Positions 1 to 12,098 of a stretch of 64,000 bases of DNA are shown in pieces. How positions within the stretch are numbered: position 1 is the first letter of the stretch; every line of letters starts with the position of its first letter. The notes under the pieces are model-generated. The model worked only from the letters and a program-made list of their open reading frames with translations, did no database searches and was not told the origin of the DNA. The stretch is from Orthonyx spaldingii (lineage: Eukaryota; Chordata; Aves; Passeriformes; Orthonychidae): the NCBI GenBank assembly GCA_013397795.1, contig VZTJ01001142.1, positions 710,641 through 774,640 on the forward strand, written 5' to 3'. A program made the position numbers and the translations under genes.

Positions 1-991
1 AATTTGCTAAAGTGAGAGGTGCAGGACAGAGCATAGTTGAACAAACTTGAAGCATGGAAGCCTTATCTACCTAATTCCTAGATTTCTTGAAGTTCTTATC
101 CCTATCTAGAAAGAGCAGATTTAGTTGCCAGAGGAGAAGTCTAGATCAATGAATGGTTTAGGGCATCACAAATCCTTCTTCAGGACACCTGTGGGCTAAA
201 GAGCCAATGTGGATAACCTGTTTCAGTAGATTTCCCCAATAGCAACACACAAAAAAACTACATTGAAACAAAACATCTCTTTACTTGCAATGTCAGTTAA
301 GTCAACAGTAGACCTGTCTTTGAAAGCATTTTTGCACATTTTTGGAAAGCTAAGCTTTAAGAAGAACAGTCTAGGATTACATTTAATGTGGCTGCATTTG
401 TTTATAAATTATGAACTCCCAGAATATCTCTAGTCAGTTTGAGTTTCAGCATTTCCAACACGTATGCCCATAGCCCATGATGACTTTTTATCACTCTGAA
501 GAGTCACATTTGCCATGTCCCCTCAACTTGGACTTCAAGCATGTCTGAGAAGGCACACAATAATGTCAATAATCTTCATTATCATCATAAACCACAATGG
601 CTGTAATTCACTGTCTTCTCCCTTTCCCAATAATAAGAGTTGAAATTTGCAGAACAGTGGGCATGACTAATGCACCATGAGCATTTTCTGCATTTTAATC
701 TGTTAAGTGTATTAAAAAGTGGTATTAATCAGGACTTGAAGAATGCACTGTGGACCTTGTCATAATCAAGGTAATGGAAATATTCCACCTGTAGCTTTAA
801 ATCAAGCATACAGACAATTAGTATTTAATTTGCTGTATTTTCTTATGCTTAAATGTTTTGATACAATATTACTTTTCAATCATTAAAAAAATAACGTTTG
901 TTAGTGATTTTTTTATGTTTGAAATTGGCTTAGCTTCACAACAGCCACCAGAGAAAATACATTTTTGCATCCCTTAATCTCTTGTTTACAG

Positions 992-1068
992 GAGCAGAAA
1001 AGGTCTGTGGCCAAAGCTCCCCATGTCACAGTGCAGTGTTGTGCTACAGCAATGCAGAGCAGTGCCAG
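992..1068 (+). other. Weak internal-exon candidate (77 bp)
   Basis: The segment follows a pyrimidine-rich acceptor ending TTTACAG and is followed by a CAG|GTGAAT donor. One frame is open across all 77 bp. Seen: matching AG and GT borders and an open frame. Inference: it could be an exon of a noncoding or coding transcript. Chance pairs of such signals are common in 64 kb, so this is a weak call. Confidence 0.12.
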
Positions 1069-2479
1069 GTGAATGGGCAAGTTAAATCATCAGGGGGACC
1101 CCAGCTTGTGCTCCAAAAGCAGGGAGTGAGGGAATCTTTGTGCTAATCAATATTTTTTTCAGGCAGGCACCTTTGATTTCTGGTACTATAGTCTAACACT
1201 ACCTCCTCAGTCATTCCTGTTATAGAGTGGAAGCTTCTGGAAGAGGGTCAGAGTGAAAAATCAGAGGTTAGTAAGTCCATCAAGGAATATAAATCCTTTT
1301 TACAGTGATGTCCATTCATGGTCTTGTCAGACTGAGCCCAGAGTACAGCCCATATTAATATTTAAAGCACAAGAGCCTGCAGTTGTTCAGGGTTCTTTGA
1401 TTTTTTTTTTCAGGGGAGAATGGGAAAGGTATTAGATTTTGATTGCTTGTATGTTTGAGGTTTTGTATTTTTGTTTTCCATTCTAATTGTTGCTGAAAAA
1501 TATCAATTTTTAGACTGTAATTTATTCTTTTAAGATGTGCTCACTAGGATGAGAGAATTCATCAGGTTTGCTCCACCATGATGCTTTCAGGTAATCAGAA
1601 AAAATATTTCAAGCTGATTTAGTCACAAAATAAATACTCCAAAATATTAGAGCTATCAATATATATGAAAATAGAGTAACTACTTCTCAGCAATTTTGCC
1701 TCAGAGAACGAGTAAACAAAGTCACTGGTGAGGGTGACATTGACAGCATTCAACAAGAAAAAATATGTTGGGGAATGGTTTTTTTAGAGGGATTTTTTTT
1801 TCTTAATGTACTCTCATCTCTCATAGGTCATGTTTCATCAGAGACTAATTTTAAGAAACCAATATTACTTAGATTTGTTTAGAATCTGGGGAATAAAGTT
1901 TTAGCACACTTTTATACCATATTTCTGTGGGGAAAAAAAGATATTCATAAGCCTGAAATATAATTTTCAAAGAGTATCTGCCTTTCTATATTTCTGCCTT
2001 TTAATCACCTTGGAAAAGACCAGAGATGGGATTTTTTTATCATCTGAAAACTATAGTATTCTTTTTTTAATGTGCACTGACCTTTTAAGAGTGAACACAT
2101 GAAAAAAAATTCATTTAACCTTCAGTATATAAAATTATGACTCTCCCAGCCTAGAACATTACCCTCTCTGTCCTGTGCTCTGGCTTTTTGACTCTTTTCC
2201 ACACTCTCATGGAATTGTTTTCTGAGCTTCATTAATTGTTGCACTTGGCACAGGGAATTGTGACCTGGCAGATGAATATGCAAGTTATTTGTATTGGTAT
2301 GAGGTTAGTGTCTATCTATAATGATATAAGAGCAGCTCACTCACAGAAGATTTTATGAAAGACCTTGAGTTGTGATTTTTTATCATAGCTCCTGTGCCTG
2401 GGTAGATTAAGAAATGTGGAGAAATTTTTAATTGCAAAGAGAATGTGCTCCAGGAAAGCAGAAACATGTTTTTGTTGTT

Positions 2480-2516
2480 GAAAAAAAAAAAAGGGAGGGA
2501 AAAAAAAAAGAAGAAA
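2480..2516. repeat. Purine-only A/G tract
   Basis: A 37-bp run of A and G only on the plus strand, with two A-runs separated by a GGGAGGGA core. Low-complexity sequence; it produces the lysine-rich and phenylalanine-rich spurious frames in this area. Confidence 0.8.
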
Positions 2517-4540
2517 CAAGTTGTCCATCCCATCCATCCTTTTCAAAGCACTTAAAATGCACAAATTGGGAAACCACAGAGGAAAAGGAGTTGCAAGGGT
2601 GTCCTTCCTGGGTTCTCCTTGGTGCTTCCTGACTTTGGGCTGTATGTCTTTGGTGGTGAATGTAGGGTCAGCGTGAACTGAAGGCCCCTCCATCCTGTTC
2701 AGTAGCTGTCAGTGGAGCTGAAGGTGCCAAGAGGATTGCCACTTCCACAGCTTGTGCCAGGAGCACATCCTCAAAGAGATGATTCTTGCCACTTGTTGTT
2801 TCCACTGTGTTCATGTGCAGCTCTGGTCGGATCCAGGCATTTGACAGCACATGGATTGAGAAGTCTTGTGGGGGACAATTTAAAAGCCATGTGGCAGGAG
2901 CAAAGGGTGCTGTGGGATGACAGGAATATGGGGAAGCCTTTCACATTCACCGTGACTACTTGCACTTCCCTGCATTTAATGCTGTGCAATGCAGGAGAAG
3001 TAGGCAGGAAAAAGAAATAATTGTTAACAACTTCTGTAGTTTGAATTTTCCCCCTCGGAAAGCTGGATTCACAGAATCAAAATTAAGTAAATGTCGTCTT
3101 TGGTCAGCACATGCCGTATCCTCCACAGAGCTTTCAGTTGCAAAGCAACTGCACAGAGGCCCATCAACACTGCAGCTACACAAAGGCCACAGGAAAAGAG
3201 AATATATCAATCTATTAGCCTGGTGGGAGCTGAATATGAACATGGACTTCACTTTCAAAGGCTGCAGAATAATCATGTTTAATCATTCTATTCAGGCTAT
3301 AGGGGAAGTGGGCTTGCTTCCCTTTCACTAGACATAAGGCTATAAAAGACTTAAAAGGAAGGAGAGATGAAAAACAGACTGATCTCTTTGTTGTCTCGTA
3401 TTCAGTCCATCTTCTACGTAAGAATTGGTGGGTTTAAGCCACATTAAAGCAGCGTATCAGATGAAGCAATTCATCTATTTTTGTAGATATAAACAAAAGC
3501 CATGCAGTGGGAAATCTCTTCTTACCTGAAACTGAACCTTCCTGTCATCAGCATAACAAAGGCTGTTCCCTCACACAAGGTCTAGGCAGGCAAAGAGACC
3601 AAGGTCTGAATAATTAAGGGCATAGTCAAGGCAGTGATTTATGCAACACAGATGGTGTGCCTGTCTTTAATACATACTTTAATACAAGACTTTTACCTGA
3701 AATAAGTAAAACTAACCTGATTAATTTGAAATCAGTAGATACTTTGCAATAGAATTAAAGAAGTTTCTTCTTAGTTTCTTTGGAGAGAAACTTTTTTGTT
3801 TCTTTCAGCAAGAGCTGGTTATTGTGAGAGACTGAAGTGTTAATGATTCAAAACAATCACAGGGTGCTTTGCTGAGGCCAGATTTGCACCCTCTGAGGAG
3901 GAGGAGGTGAGATTTTGGTTGTGCAATGGCAAGACTCTGGTCTGCATACGACAGATGGGGTGAACAATCACCACCAGAGGTTATAAGCTGGGTTTGGGGG
4001 CTGATAAGAGACAGATCCTTCAAGGTGGGATGGTGTTTTTTATCATGCCAATGGCCCTCCCCTACACAACTCGCTCAGTTATAAACCCACACACGCCCCC
4101 TCGTCTCCTGGGGAAGATCCTGAAGGAACTAGATGGATGATTGCATCCAAAGAGTTGCAGTGAATGGCTCAGTGTCCCAATGGAGATCAGTAAAACATGG
4201 CCTCCCTCAGGGGTTTGGTACTTTTTAATATCTTTATTAATGACAGACAGTGAGACTGAACACACCCTCAGCATGTGAGGGACACCAAACTGAGTGGTGT
4301 CGCTGGCCGCTTGACCGCCCGGCTGGTCAATGGCCGACAGTGTCCTCGTGTGCCCGGATCTCGCGTGGCACAAGCGCGCGTGCAGCGGCACGGCAATGCT
4401 TTTAGCCTTTGCGCGACAGCTCCGAGGCTGGTTGATATTTCCAAAGCCCAGGCTGGGGCTAGCAGCAGCTGATGATGAGAATGTGATGCAGAGACAGCAA
4501 AAAGATCAAGGAGGACCTGCCTGTGGTGTAAATCCAAGAG

Positions 4541-4546
4541 TTTATT
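4541..4546 (-). terminator. LTR polyadenylation signal AATAAA
   Basis: Reads AATAAA on the minus strand, about 85 bp downstream of a TATA-like box in the same LTR. It sets the orientation of the element as minus. Confidence 0.65.
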
Positions 4547-4850
4547 CCCTGCCCTGGAGGGGGCAGGGGAACTCGCAGCAAGGACGGGAACCACAAAACG
4601 AGCCCCGAAATAACTGTTGCACCAGGTTTTAAGGGGGGGGGAAAGGGGAGGAACAAGGGACAGGACAAATGAGGTACATGAAGGGAGATGACAGTATCCA
4701 ATAAGCAGCAAACGTAGGAGGGACATATTTAAATGAGCCAATGGGAAGAACAGAACTTCAGAACCTTCCAGCTTTGTATGAATATTAAACCAACTATATG
4801 AATATCTAAACCATCTATGAGGAGAAAGGGGAGGGGACGGTACCTAGCTG

Positions 4851-5052
4851 GACAGCAGCCCACGGCGGGAGACTGCCTCAACCTGCCTACCTCTCAGGGC
4901 TCACTGTCCCAAGAGGGATCATCTACCCACTCTGCAATCCCCACTGAAAAANGACAGCAGCCCACGGCGGGAGACTGCCTCAACCTGCCTACCTCTCAGG
5001 GCTCAGTGTCCCAAGAGGTATCATCTACCCAATCTGCAATCCCCACTGAAAA
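4851..5052. repeat. Two 100-bp direct copies around a single N
   Basis: Copy one is 4851-4950 and copy two is 4953-5052, starting GACAGCAGCCCACGG in both. I count three substitutions between them. One unknown base (4952) sits at the junction. The related LTR at 6241-6934 carries this U3 segment once, so the doubling is probably an unmerged contig overlap. Confidence 0.85.
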
Positions 5053-5144
5053 GGCAGGCTGAGCTGCAGCCTCGAACGCCACGGGGGACTCAGCCAGTGG
5101 ATCCCCCACCAGCTGGGTGACCGCAACAGAGTGGTGCAGTTAAT

Positions 5145-5704
5145 TTGCTAGAGGGCAGGGATGCCATCCAGAGGGACCTGGAGAGGACCCATGAGAAACT
5201 CATGGAGTTCAATGAGGCCAAGTCCAAGGTCCTGCATTGGGGTCAGGGCAAACCCCAGTACTGGGACAGTCTGGGGCATGATTGGGTTGAGAAGAGTACT
5301 TGGGGATACCAGGAGATGAAATATTAGACGAGACCTGGCCATGTTGACTTGCAGCTCAGAAAGTCAGTCCTGTCCTGGGCTACATCACAAGAAGAATGGC
5401 CAGAAGGTCAAGGAAGGTGATTCTCCCTTTCTACTCTGCTCTCGTGAGATCCCACTTGGGGTACTGCATCCATACTGCATCCAGCTCTGGGCTGCCCAGC
5501 ACAGACCTGTTGGAGCAGGTTGAGAAGATGGCCACAAAAATGGTCAGAGCAATAGTGCACCTCTCATTTACAGAGAAACTGAGGGAGCTGGCGTCCAGCC
5601 TGCAGAAGAGAAGGCTCTGGGGAGACAGTATTTTGGTCAATATACAAAGGGGGCTTAAAAGAACAATGGGAAAGAACTTTTTACTAGGGTGTGTGGCAAC
5701 ATGA
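5145..5704 (+). pseudogene. Decayed CR1 ORF2 C-terminal region
   Basis: Remnant of the C-terminal end of the CR1 reverse-transcriptase polyprotein. The best frame (5396-5704) keeps the recognisable string ALVRSHLGYC, followed by a degraded LLEQVEKMATKMV and LREL. The reading frame is shifted between 5145 and 5396, there is no endonuclease or catalytic reverse-transcriptase portion, and a T tract plus a gap follow downstream. It cannot encode a working enzyme. The call relies on established CR1 3' structure; the frame breaks are visible directly. Confidence 0.75.
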
Positions 5705-5756
5705 CAAGGCGTAATGATTTTACACTGAAAGGGGGTAGATTTAGATTGAATAAAGG

Positions 5757-5760
<4 letters not shown>

Positions 5761-5795
<35 letters not shown>

Positions 5796-5822
5796 GTTNN
5801 NNNNNNNNNNNNNNNNNNNNNN
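5761..5822. other. T homopolymer and 24-N assembly gap
   Basis: A 32-nt T run (5761-5792), then a few bases, then 24 Ns (5799-5822), then six T. It lies where the CR1 3' untranslated region should have a short T-rich stretch. The gap is most simply a sequencing failure in a homopolymer. Confidence 0.9.
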
Positions 5823-6240
5823 TTTTTTGGTGTGAGACACTGGAACAGGTTGCCCAGAGAAGTTGTGGTTTCCCCATCACTGGAAATACTTTAGGTCAGT
5901 TTGGACAGGGCCTTGGGCAACCTGATCTAGTGAAAGCTGTCCCTGCCACTGGTATGGGGGTTGTACTACACGGTCTTTACAGGTCCCTTCCACATCAGAC
6001 CATTTTGTTATTCTATAAATCTATGATTCATCAGCCTACTGTATGTATAAGCCACATATACAGGTCATGCTCATAACAATGATGATAGGAATCTGCTTCA
6101 GATTGCCCAGTTCTAATGAAAGTAGAAACAAAAGTAATTATATATTAGCTGCCAGGGACTACTGAATTAACAGATAATTACTACACACGATAGTGTGCCT
6201 GTAGACAACTTCTGCTGTTTCTATGCATTTTCCTAGTCCT

Positions 6241-6934
6241 TGCTGCTGCCCGTTTCTGTCGGGTCTTTTCAAGCTGCCCAGCGGCTTGAGTGCGGCTTTT
6301 TCTGCGTTCGGCTCTTTTACTTTAGACCTTTGCAGCTCCAGGGTATGCAAATTCTGGTCTCCTTAGTAACGGCTCGAACAAGCTCGCCCTCATCCAAGGC
6401 AACTTTAACAGTAACAAGTTGTTAATGGGGCAGTTCCCGATGGCAAAGAAGCAGGGAGGGCTTTCTGTAGTTATTATTCCAAATTTATTAAATTTGAAGG
6501 TAAGTCACAAAAAGCTGAGATCTGAGGGTGTGCAGGGGTTTAAAAGCGGTGAGAGAACAGGGCAGTCTGAGGGGAGAAACAGGGAAATAAACCAATAGAA
6601 AAACAAAACATGAACGGGGAACATCCAATGGAGAAACAAAGGGGGGGAATACATTAATATAACCAATCAACAGAACACGATAACAGAACTTCCGAGCAAC
6701 TGATGAATATTAAAATAACTGTGAAGGGGGACGGGGGAGGAGATGGAACCTGACTGACACTTGTGAACGGCGGGAAACTATCAATGCCTGTCTCCCCCAT
6801 CCCCCTCAGATTCACTGCTCTGAGGGGAATAGTTTGACCATCTTGCCTCTTCATTAACACCCCTGCAGAAGGCAGGGGTTGCAGATTGTCCATTGTTTCC
6901 TGTGACCACAGCCACTGACTGGGTCACTGCCACA
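6241..6934 (-). mobile_element. Solo LTR with a U3 related to 4298-5128
   Basis: A 694-bp element with TG...CA ends (TGCTGC ... GCCACA) flanked by the 6-bp direct repeat AGTCCT at 6235-6240 and 6935-6940. On the minus strand a TATA-like TTTTAAA (6546-6540) precedes AATAAA (6489-6484) by about 55 bp. The U3 half (about 6590-6930) is alignable by eye with the first LTR, including CCAATAGA-type boxes, GATGAATATTAAA and the ACGGCGGGA segment; the U5 half differs. This suggests related subfamilies. No internal retroviral genes are present. Its own target duplication shows a separate insertion. Confidence 0.85.
6484..6489 (-). terminator. LTR polyadenylation signal AATAAA
   Basis: AATAAA on the minus strand in the second solo LTR, about 55 bp after its TATA-like box. 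Confidence 0.6.
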
Positions 6935-6940
6935 AGTCCT

Positions 6941-9900
6941 GCCATTTTTGTTTATGTCATCATTTTAAAATATTTTCAAATTACCTGGAAAACTAGTATA
7001 TAATTTGGGTTTTCTGAATGAAAGCCTGCATTCTGTTCCCAGAAAATGAGGATTTTATGCTAGAAGTTTTCTGCTATGACTGGGTTCTCAAATCTCTTAC
7101 TATTTCAGTGTGATCTTTCTTGTATCGTCTTTTGAGTTCCCCTTATTTCTGCAGTGAAGAATTTTTTTTTTTAAATTATTGTATTTAAAAATGTCAGAAG
7201 CAAACACCATGCTAGGCACTTCACAGAAACCAGCTACAGGCTTTCTTCTTAGCAGGGAGAGATTCTTCTTCAGATCAGGGATTTAGCTTGAGGAACTTGA
7301 AACTGATCTATTAGCACACTTGGCATGGTTAATATTATTAAAAGATAAATATCAGTAGTTGATTAGATTTACACAGCAATGTGTCTGGACATGTGCAAAC
7401 ACAAACTGTGAACCAGTTTGGGGAAAACTAATTGGGCATTCTGAAAGCTACCTCATATGCCTAAGATATCTGTATTAAGTCTTGCTGCTAGTTGGTTGCA
7501 TGAATACATCATTTGGTATTTAATTAGATTGCAGGGTTAAAATAAAACAACAAACAAATATCTGCAGAGCTACACAGAAAAGGGATCTGGACAAACACAT
7601 TCAGAGATCGTTTGTGTGCTGTATAGTTTCTCCAACTTCTCATTCCTGAAGCACAGCTCAGTTCCTTTACACAAACATGAGCTAATGGTGAAGATGCAAC
7701 TTTGCTGCTCAGCAAATAAGTAACAAATGTCCTACTTCTTGAACAGAACAAATAATGACACTTTTCTTACCTGACATTGCAGATGGGGACAGCTGTAACA
7801 TGTAACACACTCGCACCAGCTACACATCAGACAAACTAATGGCGTAATTTATCAAGTGTGCCACTTTTATGAGAATTGAATTTTGACCCCATTTGATTCC
7901 ATAATCATATTCTCAATTCTTGAGTAATTTTTGCCTTCCACACTAACTACACTAGCCCTGGCCCTTCATTACTTCCCCTGAGTACCATTCTCAGCTGTGT
8001 CTGAACAGGGGTTTGTGGGGCTCCTTAGGGGTACCAGAGCCAGGACTTCACAAGCTGATGCAATTGAGCAAGAGACACAGAAGGGTCAAAAGACAGTAGG
8101 AACAGAAAAAAGAGAAAAAAAAAAAAAAAAAAGGATGAAATTATTTGTAAGCTGAATTTCCTATTGCTAAAAGGATCTATGACAATTTTACATATTCATT
8201 TGCATCAGAAACATTTTTTTTAAACAAAAACCACACGCTTGTTTGAAAGCTATTTGATTTCCAGAATGATTTCAATTATTTCCTTGTGTTGCCATCTGTG
8301 TATAAGTTAGGGACATATCTGAGGATTTGTAGTCACATAAACATGTGCAACGTACATGCAATGTACATACAATGTAAATACACCTCTTAGCAAATAGTGG
8401 TGTAGAATAGCTCCAACACCTGGGTAAAGTTAAGTCTAGAAACCTTCTGGCATATGGCCCCTTTAGACTGTTGGTACAGCTAAAATGTAACAAAACTGAA
8501 TAAGAATCAGATTGAACAGCTTTCAAATAACTTTTTCTTACAAATATTGAAAACCCATATTTGTATCTGTCAGGAATAGTCAAAATTGATGAGCAACTAA
8601 ACACAAAGGAATGAGTGTCCAGCTTGGACTGTAAGTAGGGGAAGACACAAAACTGAAATGTTCAGGAATAGAACTTTATATATTTAAAATGCAAATTACC
8701 ACAATTCTAATCTCAGTAACAGGATACAAGTTTGCCTTTACCCCAACAGCTGAAAATCCACAAAATGGGACACTCGATCTGCCTCTTTTCATCTCCTCTT
8801 ACCAAAATGCAAGGTCCTCTGCTCTGGTTCTTACACAGCCTGCTCCAAAACCTTTTACCTCTGACAAGTGGCCTGCAGACATCTCACCTCTGCAGTGAAA
8901 TAATTTATTGTCTTATAGTTATTTACAGTCTGGTCCTAGAGCATGAATAATGGTACTTGCAGCTGACAAACTCCAGGAACTCCAGCTGGAATCCACAGGT
9001 GATTTCACATTAGGTACTGTTTACTCTCTACTCTCACAACCGACCCAAATGCGTACATGAAGATGTGTTTTGCAATGCATAAAATGTGAATGAATTGTGG
9101 GAAGGAACACAAGGTCCCCGCTGGCATTCATATGAAGATGGAAAACTGTGAAATAAAGGTGTCAAAGAACAAGCCAGAGCTGTGTTCCTGCTGCCTTTAT
9201 CAGATCTGAGAGGCTTGAGGTTAGCAAAAGACAGGATGGAGAGCTGGTGTATAAGTTAAAAAACATACATACAGGGGGATTCTGATTCTGGAGTCCATTG
9301 AATGCAAAGCAGTCACAAAATAGTGAAGCAGCCTTTTAGTGCTGTAGAGGGGATGGTGATTGGCAGTTCTTGCAAATAACAGAGAGGTTCTTGGTGGCAG
9401 ATGTAGACTTATGGCTGGAGACTTTGGATCAGAATTTCTTGGACAGTATTCTTTGAAATATTTCTAATTCTAAGCACAGGGATATACAGACAGGCAGGCA
9501 GGCAGAAAGACAGAATCCTCTCACATAAAAAGAAATGGTTAAAATTTAACAAAAAATGTGAAATCTCTTCAAGATATATGGAATCTGAAGAAAAATATGT
9601 TCAGTTGTCTGGCACTTAAATTTTTAAAGAAGTGGTAGAACTAAGCATAAATAAAAATAAAAAATAAAGAAAAAAGGGATAAATAAGAAAGTTTGAGATC
9701 ATTCATTTCTTAAGAGGATTCTTATAAAGAAAAGGCTATAACAACAGTAAAAAAACATGTAGGCAAGCAGGGAAATAAATGTTAAAAGTATAAAATTCAG
9801 TTAAATGGGGAAATAAATATAAGCAGCTGGATTTAAACTACCTGTACTGGTAGTGTTACATTAAAATATATTTTATATAACACTTCTGTGTAATTATATT

Positions 9901-11166
9901 TTTACAAAATCCTGGATGATGAAAATACCTAGTTTTGAATAATACATATTTATGATGAATAATATATTTTCTAAGAAAAATATATATTTAATATGCCATT
10001 TGGAAATTTGATAGAAAGAAAATAATCATTATGCTGTCTGTTATTGTAGCCCAATAATATAGGAATGAGAGAGTGTACTGCATTTGTGAAAAGGAGGGGG
10101 GTTATATTAAAAAAGAACAGTCAAATAAGTCTTTGCTGTCACATTATGTCACACAGTGTTCATAGATTGAAATTCCTGCTTGAATTAGGAAACGTAATAG
10201 AGTTACACGAGGACCAAATTGTAAAAGGAGAACTATGCTCTGAAAATGATGAAAAATATTATAATAATTGTGAAGTAAAACAAGAATTGTGTAAATCTTC
10301 AGTGAACCCTCCTTAATCAAAGTGAACATGGGGAACACGGTGCATAAGCTGCACTTTAAAGCTGCTACTGTGTATTGGAGTAGTTACAGCATTCACAAGA
10401 GAACAAATGGCTTTTACATCAGCAGCATCCTGGTTCAGGGCAGAAGTCTGAAGTGGCAAAAACATATCAGCAATTTAATTTTTGAGTAATTGGGACCATA
10501 CAGCAGTGAAATCTGACCACCCTTGGAGGATGCTCCTTCTTTAAAGGTGGAGCCTGTACCTACAGGATGAAGAAAGTTTGAACAAGGTAAAATGAACTCC
10601 TGACAGGTTAAAATGCTTCCAAGAAAAAAAATGGTTAAAAAATGTCTTAATACATGCTTAAATTTGAAAATATACCACTAATCAGAAGGTGAGAAACAAA
10701 ATATGTGAGGAACACACATTCACACACACACACACACAAACCTCAAGCCAGCTGTCATGGTTAAACAGCAAAGAAAATAAGTATTAGGAACAAAAAGTCA
10801 ACTTTCCAAAAAGAAAGGATTTGCAACACAAAGGCATAAAAGAGAATAAAATGACAAATTCAATATGAAACTGCAATGAGGGAAGCTAGAATAAAAGGGA
10901 AAAAAAAGAAAAGAAAAATATTTTAGGGAGAAACCTGCTAGAGGCATGAAAACTAATAATGAAAATTTTCAAATACATCAGAAGAAGGAAACCTGCTAGA
11001 GAATTTATGAGGCTGATAGATGATACCATAAAAAAAGGTGTTCAAGCAGGATAAGAAAAACAGTTAAATCAAATTAATTTTATGTGCTGTTCACTAAACA
11101 GGGGCTAGAAAGTTTCCTAAACAAGATTCACACACTCCTCAGAGGAGGAGATGAACAACTGTCCTA
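6941..11166. other. Unique AT-rich DNA with simple-sequence tracts
   Basis: No gene or transposon recognised. It holds an 18-nt A run (8115-8132), a GGCA-type repeat (about 9491-9505), a (CA)n tract (about 10721-10737) and very AT-rich patches at 9640-9680 and 9860-9990. The open frames are short and unsupported. Confidence 0.6.
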
Positions 11167-11795
11167 AATAGAATAGAATAGAATAGAATAGAATAGAATA
11201 GAATAGAATAGAATAGAATAGAATAGAATAGAATAGAATAGAATAGAATAGAATAGAATAGAATAGAATAGAATAGAATAGAATAGAATAGAATAGAATA
11301 GAATAGAATAGAATAGAATAGAATAGAATAGAATAGAATAGAATAGAATAGAATAGAATAGAATAGAATAGAATAGAATAGAATAGAATAGAATAGAATA
11401 GAATAGAATAGAATAGAATAGAATAGAATAGAATAGAATAGAATAGAATAGAATAGAATAGAATAGAATAGAATAGAATAGAATAGAATAGAATAGAATA
11501 GAATAGAATAGAATAGAATAGAATAGAATAGAATAGAATAGAATAGAATAGAATAGAATAGAATAGAATAGAATAGAATAGAATAGAATAGAATAGAATA
11601 GAATAGAATAGAATAGAATAGAATAGAATAGAATAGAATAGAATAGAATAGAATAGAATAGAATAGAATAGAATAGAATAGAATAGAATAGAATAGAATA
11701 GAATAGAATAGAATAGAATAGAATAGAATAGAATAGAATAGAATAGAATAGAATAGAATAGAATAGAATAGAATAGAATAGAATAGAATAGAATA
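11167..11795. repeat. Perfect (GAATA)n array, about 126 units
   Basis: About 629 bp of uninterrupted GAATA repeats, with no visible substitution. It is continuous with the 3' end of the minus-strand CR1 that follows: in CR1 sense the tail reads (TATTC)n. The related copy at 38221-38465 has only a short degenerate tail, so this is an expanded LINE tail. Because 15 bp equals five codons, the array is open in several frames and produces long YSILF-type peptides with no biological support. Confidence 0.97.
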
Positions 11796-12098
11796 TTTCA
11801 GTTGGAATGGATCTACAATGATCACTTGTGCAGCAGCCTGACCTGTTCAGAGTTGAACAAAAATTATAGTGTGTTATTAAGGGCATTGTCCACTTGACTC
11901 TTGAACACTGAGGAGCTTGGGGCACTGACCACCCATCGACCTGTAGGAGGCCTTTCTCTGTCTTTGAACACCCTCTCTGTAAAGAAAGGCTTCCTAATGT
12001 CAAGTCTGAATCTCCCTTGATGCAGCTTCGAACCGTTCCCATGTGTACTATCCCTGGACACCAGGGAGCAGACATCAGTATTTCTCTTTCCACTTCCC
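11796..12098 (-). mobile_element. CR1 LINE 3' fragment feeding the array
   Basis: About 300 bp of CR1 3' region on the minus strand. Read in sense it ends CCAACTGAAATATTC, the same tail seen at 38420-38440 in a sibling copy. The segment carrying GGCATTGTCCACTTGACTC and GCTTCCTAATGTCAAGTC is typical of the 3' region of a CR1 subfamily. It is 5'-truncated near 12098, where similarity to CR1 fades. No coding capacity remains. Confidence 0.85.

Larger units (their letters stand above)
1..4124. other. Unique AT-rich intergenic or intronic DNA
   Basis: No recognisable gene or transposon. Open frames are short, overlap on both strands and show no domain. The stretch from about 2560 to 3330 is less AT-rich than its surroundings and holds several overlapping frames of 100-120 codons, but no splice structure or protein family was recognised there. 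It could be a decayed repeat or a noncoding transcript. Conservation across birds would be the way to tell. Confidence 0.6.
4298..5128 (-). mobile_element. Solo LTR of a class II-like endogenous retrovirus
   Basis: An 831-bp element bounded by TGTCGC and GCAACA (TG...CA ends, imperfect inverted termini) and flanked by the 6-bp direct repeat GAGTGG at 4292-4297 and 5129-5134. On the minus strand a TATA-like TTAAAACC (about 4632-4625) is followed about 85 bp later by AATAAA (4546-4541), the normal promoter-to-polyadenylation order. No gag, pol or env lies nearby, so this is a recombined solo LTR. A 6-bp duplication is usual for alpha- or beta-like avian retroviruses (established knowledge). It contains a 100-bp tandem duplication around a single N that is probably artefactual, so the true length may be near 730 bp. 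Confidence 0.85.
4125..6030 (+). mobile_element. CR1 LINE 3' fragment, split by a solo LTR
   Basis: A 5'-truncated CR1 retrotransposon in two pieces, 4125-4297 and 5129-6030. The left piece matches the late reverse-transcriptase region (segment around GCATCCAAAGAG). The right piece continues the same reading direction (GATGCCATCCAGAGGGACCT), runs through the ORF2 C-terminus and 3' untranslated region (CACTGGAACAGGTTGCCC) and stops at the decayed terminal repeat TTCTATAAATCTATGATTC. The break is exactly filled by an LTR with a 6-bp target duplication. The 3' untranslated region also holds a 32-nt T tract and a 24-N gap. The family call is from memory of avian CR1 consensus. Confidence 0.9.

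Noticed and set aside
4298..6934. One complete provirus with paired LTRs
   Set aside because: The two LTRs have different target duplications and different U5 halves, and CR1 and unique DNA lie between them.
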